This document shows, in pieces, positions 54,011 through 64,000 of a stretch of DNA of 64,000 bases (positions are counted from its first letter, which is position 1; the number at the start of each line of letters is the position of its first letter). Under the pieces are notes generated by a model, which saw only the letters and a list, made by a program, of their open reading frames with translations, ran no database searches and was not told the origin of the DNA. Both the position numbers and the translations under genes were made by a program. The DNA comes from Anniella stebbinsi (taxonomy: Eukaryota > Chordata > Lepidosauria > Squamata > Anniellidae): NCBI GenBank assembly GCA_029215795.1, contig JARDYH010000001.1, forward strand, positions 193,261,654 through 193,325,653. Reading direction: 5' to 3'.

Positions 54011-54063
54011 GGCTTCGGAGTGGCGGCAGCGTCATGTAATCCCCCTGCCGCCACTCCGAAGCC
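54011..54063. repeat. Perfect 19-bp inverted repeat, 15-nt loop
   Basis: GGCTTCGGAGTGGCGGCAG (54011-54029) faces CTGCCGCCACTCCGAAGCC (54045-54063). It forms a GC-rich hairpin in otherwise unassigned GC-rich sequence, possibly the core of a foldback element. Confidence 0.85.
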
Positions 54064-56120
54064 ACCGTGACAGAAAGTGCCCGTCTAGAGGCACCCCATG
54101 TCTACCTCATAATGTGCCTGCAATTCAGCCCTGTCTCTTTCAAGCAATGCAGTGGCTTTTCCAGCAGTAGGTGATGTGTGTCGTTGACACCAATAGGATT
54201 AAACAGTGTAGACAAATGAGGTTGAACACAGAAAATGGAAAATGTCAAGAAGGGAAAAGACACTGCAAAAGAGCAGCAGCCAGGACAGCAGCATTGAAAC
54301 AATGCAAATGTCGGGCAAGTTGGGTTTCCCCCCCAGTAATTTGTTTGGCTCTGTTGAATTTGCTAATTTCAAAGCGAATATCAAAATTGGAGAACATCTG
54401 GCACAATCCTAGTATGAGCCAGCAAAAGGGAATGTGACCAAAATGAAAGAGAAGGGCTCTAGGCCATAGTTTAACCACCGTGAGATGAGAAATGCTGAGT
54501 GAACCGGAATCTTGATTTGTATCATAGGCTTTATTCTCACCTCTTTCCAGGCGTTGATAGCCTTTCAAATGCATCGAAGCCTCGGGGGACTTCTCTCGTG
54601 CTGCCTGTTCTCTGCATCGAGGGGACTATTGGAAACATAATGGTAAAAATAACCTTTCTGGTTTTGGTTTGCCTCACTTAAATGCAAAGCTGTATTCCTT
54701 TAAGGATGTGGACCTCTGAGTCCAGAACCATTGCAAAACTGCTGGAGGCCTTTCTTCAAATGCCAGAAAGTATGTTTTGGAAGAGACCAATGAGGTCTGA
54801 GATATTTACTCCAACTAACCCATGGACTAACTCAGTTCGAGGCACCTCCTAGACTCCAGCAGCCTCTAGGCTGAATTGAAATGAAATCATTGAACTCTTG
54901 ACAGGAAAAGAAAAGACAGCTGGTCAGCCTAGTTGAGTGGGGAGGTCACTATGGGGAGAGGTAGGAAAGAGCCAGGCAATGTGACTGGCTCAAGGCTGCA
55001 TTGCAGATCTTTGGAACGGCTCTTGCTAATCCCCTCTTGTCCTTCCCCAGTGCACTCACACGATGTGCAGCCAGCAAATGCAAAGCCAGCTCTCCTGCAG
55101 ATTAAACAGCCTGTCGACAGGGAAAGAGGAAAATTGAATTAGACATGCTACTTTAATGTGACCACAGAGTTGCAGCCTGTTTCATTGTCATTTGTAGAAG
55201 GAGAGAAGAACAATGATGTTGTTGAAGTTTAAAGGTTAGTCACCATTGTCTCTTAAAGCTGCCCTCTTGCACAGATTGTGGCCTGTGGCCCAAAGGCAAC
55301 CCATTAGCTGTGTATGGTGTATCGGAGTTCAGAAGCGTCATGTTTTGCTGCTGTCTGGGAATGAAGTAACTGTGGGCAGTTCTCAATTTCCTGGTAGACC
55401 ACAATACATAGTTGGTGGGGTATGCTTGCTTTAAAATGGGATTTTGTAGCATCTGCTCCTCTCCAATAAATAAGACAAACCAGCGTTTAGAAAGAGTGTG
55501 AAGCTGCTGATTGAGGCATGGTAAAGGGTTGTTCCTTGGTGTTCAGAGGGTGGAGGCGCCCTCTGTATTTTATTTTTGTGATCTGAATGTAGTAGGATTG
55601 CCTGTTTCAGCCTGGTCAGAAGGCCTATTCTGCCAGGATCTGAAAGTCAGAATCAGACTGTCCTAGGAAGTGTTAGAAACTGGATATTGGGAAAATATAC
55701 TTGGAATGGAAACATCAAAGCCCAGGGCATAGTTGGGTTGATTTGGACGGTTCTGATTTACCATAACTGCACTAGTATGCTCACTTGACAGTGCCAGAAT
55801 TAGGAGCACTTGTGTGTGCGCACACACCCACCACACACCCACATATATATGGGCTAGTACTACTCTCCCTGCTTGAGAGATGTTTGTTGAGTCAGGTGGT
55901 TTGGTTTTATTCCACACCAGCTTAAACTGGCTTGGGAAATTCCACTCACAATGTGAAAATGATGTCCCCATGGGGAATTCAGGATGGATTTAGCTTGTTC
56001 ATGTTAAAATAAATAAATGTACATCATCTCTGGAAAACCGGTGTATGGATACCTTGAATTATAATGAGAAAGGAGTCTGGAGAAGAAGACAACAATCAAA
56101 TTGAGGATTATACTGGGGTC
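54064..56120. other. No gene seen
   Basis: Unassigned. About 55070-55200 has a low-repeat, mixed-composition texture compatible with a conserved non-coding element, unproven. Confidence 0.3.
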
Positions 56121-56215
56121 CAGGGGCGGGCAATATGGTGCCCCCTCTCCAGATGTTTTGGATGAGAACTCTCATAATCCCTGAGCACTGGCTAGGACGG
56201 CTGTCATTCTTCAAA
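56121..56215. mobile_element. Half copy of the CAGGGGTGGGCAA hAT MITE
   Basis: CAGGGGCGGGCAATATGGTG, then CTCTCCAGATGTTTTGGATG and AACTCTCATAATCCCTGAGC. The right half is missing. Confidence 0.6.
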
Positions 56216-57440
56216 ACCTTTCATTAAAAATATGGTCCTTTCCACCTTCATCTCTATCCATACCATTCTTCATATTTTGTTTGATATAAGAAAGAGCTTC
56301 CCTGTATACTTCTAATTCCAATGCATTGGGTCTGTGGGAGGGAATGAAACCTCTCTCTTTTAGCATAAAAAATGCCATTTCCTCCCCCCCTTGCTCATCT
56401 CTTAAATAACATTGATTGCTGAATTGGGTGTGCAGAAAATGAGGAGCTTCTTTGTAGGTAGGTGACACTTTTCTACCCGTTATATAAAACGGAAGAGCAG
56501 CAGCAAAACCTGGTGACATTTGCAGGAGCAAGTAGGTTTCTTGTCTCCTGTGTCCTTTCTGCACCTTTTCTGCCCTCGCACGAAGAAAGAGGAAAGATGC
56601 GAACTTTTAAACATAATTAACAATGCAATATTTCAGGAACAGAAATGGATTGGCAGAAGCCACATAAAAGAAACTGCAGGAAAATGAGCTTGCTTATAAT
56701 ACCATCCTTGCAAAACAAGGCTCCGATATCTCCCTCTTGACATGGCCTCTGTTGTCTACCAGGGCAATCATATCCAACTGTAATTGTCTAACAATTGTTC
56801 CGCGTTGAGAAAATAGTTCTGATTACAGACATTAACACGTTTAGGCATTAAGTTTCCCTGCTGTAATTACCCTTGAGCTTAGTCTCACAAATGAATTAAT
56901 ATGCTGATCTCCTGGACTAATAGAACTAGCAAAAGAGTGATGAATTGCTTCCAAATCAGATAAAATCAAGCATGACATCATTTAATTAATTTCTTCATTG
57001 GGGGAAGAGTCTAAGGGAAGAGGGTGATGGAAAGTAGATATATTGCCTCTTTGTGTGGGATTTTACCCCCACCCCATATACAGATGTGACCACAGAGTAG
57101 AGGTGAAGGGCTGAAGATAAATTCTGCATCTTTCTGTTTGGACCCGGCTTTTCCCTCCAGAATGGATTTAATGAGCTGCAGCCATAATTATTCCTTTATA
57201 AGCATCACAAAGGGTGAAGGGCCATTTGTTACATCAAAAAAGGAGTGCAGACAAATGGGAGGGGGGGTGTCATCACATGAAAAGAACCCTGACAATCATA
57301 CTGCCCCCTTTCTGCATCTAGCCTCTGACATTGATGTGGTCCTTTCTATGTGATGCTGTTCCTCCCCCATATTTTCTGCATTCCTCCCTAGGTGATGGAG
57401 CAATGTGGCACTAGCAACCACATGACTATGGTACTGTAAG
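56216..57440. other. No exon seen; possible conserved non-coding block at 56760-57000
   Basis: A 117-codon minus frame (56211-56564) has no recognised domain. The block at about 56760-57000 is rich in TAATTA-type homeodomain cores (CTGTAATTACCC, GAATTAATATGC, TTTAATTAATTT) with no repeat features. This is an impression only. Confidence 0.3.
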
Positions 57441-57454
57441 AATTGGTCCTGAAA

Positions 57455-57870
57455 TTATATAGTACCATCAGTGTGCATGATGCTTTACAGAATACATGAG
57501 GCCATGTCCCTGCTCAAAGAAGCTTCAACTAAAAAGTGGTTTGCTCAATGAAACCTAGTGAATTTGCTGGATGAAATCTAGTGAACTTTCTGGCTGAGCA
57601 GAAATTTAAACCCAGGTCTCCCATTCCAAGCCCAACACTCTATTCACTATGCCACGCTGACAGGGCCTAAGCATAATTTTAGGAGCCCAGTACAAATTTG
57701 TAACACAGACCACTGACAAATAACACAATTTCATCCTGTACATACAGCCTTGTGAGTCATGAAAGAGAGTTTCTTGTATTTATTCTGAAATTGTATTTTC
57801 TACATTTCTGAAATTACACACCCGTACTGAGTGAGGCTTTTTGTCCATGGACAGAACCAAATGGGTTCCA
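57455..57870. repeat. Dispersed repeat, copy 1 (SINE-like part plus unique tail)
   Basis: The left part (57458-57540) resembles the 7.6-kb 'agcgccatcagtg' repeat. From 57559 to 57868 it aligns directly with 61388-61683: GCTGGATGAAATCTAGTGAA, TCTGGCTGAGCAGAAATTTA, TGACAGGGCCTAAGCATAAT and CATCCTGTACATACAGCC. TCTCCCATTCCAAGCCCAAC is typical of the reverse strand of a tRNA-SINE head. Confidence 0.65.
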
Positions 57871-59562
57871 AGATGCTTCCAACAACAACTTGACACAACT
57901 ATAGTAACAGAGGACAGAGAGGGAAGTGGAGGTGGTGTTAAACGGGGAGGAAGTGTCCCTGTGTGCCAGGGTTCCATAACAGCATGACAGTAGCATGTCT
58001 CCCAAAATAACAAGAAGGAAGACACATGTATACTTCATCTTGTTGTGCATGACCCTGTGTTGTTACTAACATGACAGCATGGGAAGAAATGATTCCACAA
58101 ATGGCCACCATGAGATCAAGGGCAACAACTCTAGTCTGTAATGTCTGCACTAGCTTGAATGAACACTTAAATTTTGAAACCGGAGATATGTCCATAGGCA
58201 GAACATTTGGGGTGGGGTGGGGGTATTGATGGATCTGTAAAAATTTCAAGGAAAATTAGATGAAGCTGGATATTTGCTAAGGTTCTGTCTTCATTTACCA
58301 GAGAAAAAAGCATCACAATACTATCTTTTACTACATAAAGGAAAACAAATCTAAACTGTGTGATCTGTAAGCAAAGGCAAAACAAGCCAGGGTCAAGTGA
58401 AACGGAAGGGAAAATAACATTTTACATCTTCAACCTTACCTTCCTGCAATAAAAGACAAGAGTCCAATATAAGCCCGATGTGGTTTGCATTAAAACAATG
58501 ACTGTTTTCATTTGCTCTTGCCTTTGGGGTGCACAATATATATTTGGTTCTCCTTTGATTTGGGCAGATTCAATATGTAGTAATAAGAGGGGAAGTTCCC
58601 TTCATGCAATCACCTTGAATTTTCTGCAATTTTCCTTGTAATATTCTAGGCTATATACTCCTGCTTTTGCACTATATTTTACTGCACTATATTTTACTGA
58701 CTATTTCTTCAAAATAGTATTTATTTTATCTATAATACCATTATTGAAATGGTAAAGGTTGGATTATTTTTTTTAGCTCAAGCTATGGCCATTTTAATAA
58801 TGCTTGGGAAAAGTAGGCTAAATCCTCCTGGAACCTTCAGAAATCTGCCACTGACAATTAAGGTAATAGGACGACCCCCCCCACACACACACCTGAAATT
58901 CCTCAAGAGGGTTTTGCACATCTTTAGACCTAGCCCATATTTCTATTTTGAGCCTGTGCTGAAGTCCAGGTCAATGTGAGAATGTTCACACAACTTGGAT
59001 GAGTTTGGCAAGATACTGATAAACCCATGTTTCCATAAGAACACAACATGGATAGAATTCTGGTTCCATCCAGTAAGTCAAAAAGGTGTCACAGAACCTT
59101 TTCTACACATGACAACCATCATGCACAGAGCTAGTTGCGTAAATGGTGGATTGGGGGAGCAAAATTGTGTTGGTGATGGCAAATAGGAGCGGCCCTTGTT
59201 AAGCCTTTGTCCAGATACTCATCCAGAGGCTTTGGCTTCATTCCTTATATCATAAAGTAGCTTTTAATTGATCTCAAGGTGACTTCCACTCATTTTCTAT
59301 GTCAAGCTGCGAAAGAAAGAGCAGCAGATCTGGAGTAAAACTATGGATATTAACTGTGCCACAGATAATTAGGTTTGACTTCAGTGCAACTATTGCCTGA
59401 TTCTCAACCCAAACCCATCCTAAAATGTGTTAAATGTTGGCACTGTCATTCTGAAAAATAAGCTGACTCAATATAAAGTGATACTGTACCTGACTTGGGT
59501 CTAGGAGGAGAATGTTCTTTTGAAACCACTTCATATTTGGAAAAGTAGGTGTCCAACTTCCA
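57871..59562. other. No gene seen
   Basis: Unassigned AT-rich sequence. Overlapping minus-strand frames at 57780-58250 lie partly in the dispersed repeat. Confidence 0.3.
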
Positions 59563-59665
59563 TTGCATTTCCCGCAATCTTTTTTCTTCCTATACACACA
59601 GGGCACCAATTTAGATAGCATTAGAAAATATTTGGCAGATTCTGGGAGGGTAGGCTCATTGTATA

Positions 59666-60702
59666 GGATGGGGTGCTATCAGTATTCTGACGACACCCGA
59701 ATATATTTCTCTATGCCTTCGATAACAGCGTCAGCTAAGGATAGTGTGTCTCCTCTGAATGAATGCTTGGAGGTGATGATGGGTTGGATGAGGAAAAATA
59801 AACTGAAGCTGAATCCAGACAAGACGGAGGTGCTTGCTGTCAAAGGCCACAACCTGGGTTTGGAGGTGTGTCAACCAGTTCTGGATGGGGTTACACCCCC
59901 CCTGAAAGACTGTGTTCGCAGCTTGGGGGTACTCCTGGATCCATCACTCCAAATGACAGCCCAGATAGATGTGACAGCCAGGAGTGCCTACTATCAGTTT
60001 CAACTGATACACCAGCTGCGTCCCTTCCTAGAGTTGGAAGATCTAAAGACGGTAGGGCACATGCTGGTAACTTTGAGGCTCGACTTCTGCAATGCACTGT
60101 ACATAGGGCTACCTCTGTGCCTAGTCCGGAAACTTCAATTAGTTCAAAATATGACAGCCAGGTTGGTCACCGGTACACCTGGGGTGACCATATTACGCCA
60201 GCTTTAAAATCACTCTACTGGCTGCCAATTAGTTTCCGGGTGAAGTACAAAGTGTTGGTTATTACCTTTAAAGCCCTACATGGTTTGGGTCCAGGTTACT
60301 TGCGGGATCGCCTTCTTCCATACAATCCGCCCCGCACGCTCAGGTCCTCTGGGAAGAACTTACTACAATCAGCCAAGACTAGGCTGACAACCGTTACCCA
60401 GAGGACCTTCTCTTCTGCCGCTCCCAGACTGTGAAATGACCTGCCAGAGGAGACTCATCAACTTAACAGTCTTTTAGAATTTAAGAAAGCTATAATGACT
60501 GGTGTCTTCTGGCAGGCATATCCAATGGAATTTTAGAATGTTTTTAAAATGTTTTTTATGATGTTTTATTGCTACTTTAATAATGTGTGCAATGTTTTTA
60601 ATCAGTTTTATGTATTTTATCATATTTTACATTTACTGTTGTTCCCTGCCTCGATCCAAACAGAGAGGCTGATAAGAAATAAATTTATTATTATTATTAT
60701 AG
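59666..60702 (+). pseudogene. 5'-truncated copy of the young L2 LINE
   Basis: From ATGGGGTGCTATCAGTATTC the sequence follows the young LINE's 21118-22138 closely. The catalytic YADD is changed to YSDD. KLKLNPDKTEVLAVKGHNLG is intact. A frameshift near 60180 (TGTPGVT in place of TGTPRGD) moves the rest into another frame, and a stop (TGA) replaces a Trp codon at 60433. The tail is TTGTTCCCTGCCTCGATCCA, AACAGAGAGGCTGATAAGAA and (ATT)n. The endonuclease and most of the polymerase are missing, so it is dead on arrival. Confidence 0.9.
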
Positions 60703-60804
60703 GCTACTACTAGCACATGATTGCTAAAAATGGAACCTCCATGTTCAGAGGCATTATAACTCAGGTTTTGTGATGCACAAATATGGCCTGAAGTGATTAC
60801 TTGA

Positions 60805-61172
60805 AGGATCACCTTCACTTACACCAAACTGCCAATACTCCAAAATTAACCCTGCTTGTGGCCCTGCTTGTGTGTCTGCCTGTCAAAGCAATTAGGCTGG
60901 TGAGTACAAGGGATAGGGCCTACTCGGTGGTGATCTCCTGCCTGCAAAACATAGTTCTAATTCATGTCCTCCAGGCTCCTCCATTACAGGCCTTCAAATG
61001 GCCTCTAAATAGTTTCCTGTTTACCTTGGCCTCTAACTGGGTTAGGAATTTATTAGACATATGGTGTTATCTGGTTTTAATTTTGATTCTACTAGTGGTT
61101 TGTTTTTGTCATTTTATATATTTTGTGGTGTTACATTTTGTATACCACCTTGGGAGGGTTGACCCTAAAATC
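60805..61172 (+). pseudogene. Old LINE C-terminal and 3' UTR fragment
   Basis: GACAAGGGATAGGGCCTACTCGGTGG-like text (near 60903-60935) and GCCTTCAAATGGCCTCTAAA resemble the RAFSVVAP...F....K segment of L2 LINEs. The end GTATACCACCTTGGGAGGGT is a LINE tail. The open frame 60801-61178 is a remnant, not a host gene. Confidence 0.5.
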
Positions 61173-61387
61173 TTTTAAATACGTACATGTCTAGAATTCA
61201 GTCTGTGACTGAATCTTTTGACATCTTTTACTTATATGTTTCAGATTCAATATATCAAAGCTTCAAATTCATTAAGTCATTGACAATTAGTTATCACATC
61301 TGTAACTTGCCCTTCATCCAAGTAGTTCAGGATGGCATATCCCCATCCTTTCATCACAGCAACTCTATTTAGGCCAAGATAGACTGA

Positions 61388-61690
61388 TTTGCTGGATGAA
61401 ATCTAGAGAACTTTCTGGCTGAGCAGAGATTTGAACTCAGCTCTCCCATTCCAAGTCTAGCATTCTGTTCACTATTTCACACTGACAGGGCCCAAGCATA
61501 ATTTTGGGGCCCAGTACAAACTTGCAACACAGCCCCCCAATGCATGCCACAATTCCATCCTGTACATACAACCTCATGAGACATGAAAGAAAGGTTTCTG
61601 TCCAGATTCTGAAATAGTGTTTTCTACATGTCTGTAATTACACCATACCCATACCGTGGCTTTTTGTCCATGAGCGGAACTGAATGGGGG
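61388..61690. repeat. Dispersed repeat, copy 2
   Basis: Direct-orientation match to 57559-57868 over about 300 bp: GCTGGATGAAATCTAGAGAA, TGACAGGGCCCAAGCATAAT and CATCCTGTACATACAACC. It lacks the 'accatcagtg' left part. The copies are 3.8 kb apart. Confidence 0.7.
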
Positions 61691-62987
61691 CACCTAATAC
61701 CCTTGCCAATTTTCTTGCACCCCACAGATTTTGTTGTGCAAGTTGTGGGACCCACTAATTCCGTTGCATGAGCAAGACCCACTACTTGCACAACAGAGAT
61801 CTAGCACTTCCTAGAGAGAGCCCTGAAACAAGTGGACATGTTCATTTCTTTCTTGAGATCAGCCGGGAGAGCTCCCTTATGAGAGCTCCGCCAACCTGCC
61901 CCATCCCAGAAATGGGTGGCTTTTCTCATTTACAATTGCCCCGGAAGTGCCACATTTTCATTCCACAAGCAGTGGGTGCTTCTTGCAAACAGAAAGGGGG
62001 GGCATAAGAGAATTGGCAGAGGCATAATTGCTCCATGGATTCTACTCCATGCCTCCAAACCCTAGTTTGCTATTTTTTGCTTAACATAAACAACAGCAAG
62101 CGACAAAAGCTTGCTGACTATTTTGCAACTCAAAAGGTTATAATCCTGTCAATGTTTTGGTTGTTATTTAATTGAAATGGATCAACACAGCTGCAAACAC
62201 TTTGTTCGATATAACATTTTTTAACAGATCGAATCTGTTCTATTTTTAGGCTATGAACCTGGATCTTTGAAAAATCATGAAGCCCAGAGTGTAGCCCTAT
62301 CTCCTGCTTTTTGTAAACCTTCTGAATGTGGCAGTGCTAATGGTGATATTACCTATCTTTTGAAAGCATTAGGTGGGAGTTAGAGGATGTCTCTGGCAGC
62401 TTTTCTTTATCATCAATTGCCAGAAATATAGAGCTCTTCAAAACGGAGCTTTTAATGTGCTATTGACTCTCCGTGTTTGGAGAATGGGGGCTATGTGCTG
62501 CCCAGACGATGTCGTCAAGACCCATGAGAAGCCCCAGTTTGGAATCTTAATCTAGATGTGTATTTCCCTATGTGCTCTCAAGAACTACCCAGTTGCCAGA
62601 GTTCTTTGTGAATAGGCAACAGGGAAGGACAAAACACCATTATAATCAGTGACATTGGTCCCAGAGACAGTGCTGCTGATAGAACTTACAAGCTCAGAGA
62701 GGACATATAGAACTGACTATATATACAAGCTTGCTAGCTAGTCTATCTGTGATACCTGTGTTGAATTTGAGCTAACTTATTAATTTAAAGGGGCTGAGGG
62801 GGGTGGGGGGTAAAGAAAGCAAAAGACAATATTTCCTGAAAACTGGGGTGTTTAGAGGTTGGAGTTTTTGATGGAGTTCTTCTAGATGAAAAAAAAATAC
62901 AGTTAGAAGATAAAGCCTATGACCATCCAAATCCTCATCATAATAGATTTTAGAAAGAGGTTTATTCACTATTATACAGTGAATTAT
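61691..62987. other. No gene seen
   Basis: Unassigned. About 62370-62560 is mixed-composition sequence without repeat features. Confidence 0.3.
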
Positions 62988-63184
62988 CACGCAGGATAAA
63001 ACACTTTGAAAACATTTGGAAAACTGTATATGGAGTGTGTCCTGTCAGCCTATCTACACTACTGCTTTAAAATGGTTTTAAACAGTTTAAAACGGTTTAT
63101 AACAGCTTTGAGAACTGTTGGGGCCCAGGACACACTCCATATATACAGTTTTCCAAACATTTTCAAAGTGTTTTATCCTGCGTG
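62988..63184. repeat. Long inverted repeat with GCCTATCTACAC-type ends inside
   Basis: Arms 62988-63044 and 63126-63184 match over 57-59 bp with about two mismatches and a 2-bp indel (CACGCAGGATAAAACACTTT facing AAAGTGTTTTATCCTGCGTG). The spacer begins CAGCCTATCTACACTACTGC, and just outside the right arm is TGTACATAGGCTC, so a MITE with CAGCCTATCTACAC ends may span 63049-63196. The flanking left arm would then belong to a second partial copy. Confidence 0.7.
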
Positions 63185-63373
63185 TGTACATAGGCTCTGT
63201 ATGACTATATTTTGAGATACAGGACACTGAATTATTTGAAACTTGCATTTAATATTGTGGTAGGGATTTGAGCTGGGGTTAAGAGTTCCCTGTGATGCTC
63301 TGGTAATAAATGTCTAGGTAGAATTCAGCCTCTTTGAGATGGATGCTTGCTGTGTTTTCTAACACCCAAGATT

Positions 63374-63562
63374 TGGGGGTGAAGTGTCTTAGCTTGGTAG
63401 TAAAGCACTTGCTTTGCATACAAAAGTCCCCCAATCCAACCTCTGGCATCTTCAGTTAAAAGCGCCAGGTGCTGGGAAAGATGTTGCCAGTCCAAGTTGA
63501 TAATACAAGGCTAGATGGACAAACAGTCTGATCTGGTGTAAGATGTTTTCCTGTGTTCAAAA
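63374..63562 (+). mobile_element. tRNA-derived SINE
   Basis: Box A-like TTAGCTTGGTAGTAAAGCAC, box B-like CCAATCCAACCTCTGGCATC, then CTTCAGTTAAAAGCGCCAGG, AATACAAGGCTAGATGGACA and AACAGTCTGATCTGGTG. It is the better preserved of two copies (other at 753-925). Confidence 0.7.
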
Positions 63563-64000
63563 CGAAATGAAACAAAGTATAGAAAAAGGCAGGGATTCAA
63601 AAATGTTGTGGTAAAGTTGGGTCATTCACTACAACTATATTAAAGATACAAACTGAGTACAAATGGCCTGATGGTTCTTTTGGTGTAAACTGAAACATTT
63701 ATGCTGAGCATCTGATCCAGCATTATTAAAGATAACATGTTTTCAAATATGTTTTTTTTTTTTGGGGGGGGGGTTATGCAGTATGTTAATAATCAAATAT
63801 TTGTATGCAGTCAGCCTTTGGAGCAAGCAAATGTCCTCTAACTGTAATTCCAGCCTGGTCAAGGTAATAGACCTTTCTCATTAAGCGCCTCCAAATTTCC
63901 AATCTATCCATGAACGTGAAAAATCTGTGCTAATTAAGGCCTGTCATATAGGGCCAGTAGTGCAGAGAGAAGGTAAAAGGTTTCCAGAGAATTGTTTTAA
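63563..64000. other. No gene seen; possible non-coding element at 63790-64000
   Basis: A T-run and a G-run adjoin at 63751-63773. The last 200 bases have TTAAGCGCCTCC, GTGCTAATTAAGGCC and no repeat character. Function is unknown. Confidence 0.25.

Noticed and set aside
60801..61178. 125-codon hydrophobic frame as a membrane protein gene
   Set aside because: It coincides with an old LINE C-terminal and T-rich 3' UTR, which yields Leu/Val/Phe-rich translation.

Overview
The window looks like nuclear DNA of an amniote, most probably a squamate reptile (lizard or snake). The evidence is the repeat set: an L2-clade LINE with (TAA)n tails, a Penelope-like element with a GIY-YIG remnant, tRNA-derived SINEs with LINE-like tails, and many non-autonomous hAT elements, at moderate GC with common microsatellites. 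The species is an inference from repeat types. I find no convincing host protein-coding exon, rRNA or tRNA gene. The window reads as intergenic or intronic DNA built from nested transposable elements.

Layout. 1-5.6 kb: SINE copies, a 224-bp palindromic MITE and AT-rich filler. 5.6-8.75 kb: two foldback hAT elements in opposite orientation (8-bp target duplications GTAAGTGC and CTAAGACC), with LINE 3' tails and a SINE-like repeat between them. 9.5-13.5 kb: a segment bounded by an 8-bp duplication CCTACACC. It holds a 128-bp tandem repeat, a nested 320-bp hAT MITE, a 90-bp mariner-like hairpin and a degenerate restriction-like-endonuclease LINE fragment. 14.9-15.2 kb: first of three copies of a MITE with 3-bp duplications. 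15.7-22.1 kb: an L2 LINE with an intact endonuclease plus reverse transcriptase reading frame, split by a 3.16-kb foldback hAT element (duplication GTTTCCAA). 22.1-25 kb: an older decayed LINE that itself carries a 1.5-kb hAT-like element. 25-29.5 kb: two more copies of the 320-bp hAT MITE, the second interrupted by a Penelope-like fragment whose tail holds a hammerhead-ribozyme-like motif. 30.7-32 kb: several STAF/ZNF143-like motifs. 33-41 kb: more 3-bp-duplication MITEs, LINE tails and filler. 45 kb: third MITE copy and a palindromic hAT MITE. 49.7-53.5 kb: an old LINE, cut by an oppositely oriented LINE, by an LTR-like insert, and by a hAT-like element at the same LINE position as the one at 22.2 kb. 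57.5 and 61.4 kb: a dispersed direct repeat. 59.6-60.7 kb: a 5'-truncated copy of the LINE family. 63 kb: a long inverted repeat and a SINE.

No genes act together as a pathway. The logic of the window is layered insertion: old LINEs, hAT elements inside them, then younger LINEs and a Penelope-like element inside or beside those. The most notable signal is a group of foldback hAT elements. They share a degenerate ~100-150-bp internal module but differ in the short motif filling their subterminal arrays (GATCCG, GATCGT/ACGATA, GATTCGG). Alongside them is a group of 3-bp-duplication MITEs with related (G/A)GCCYNATCTACA-type ends.
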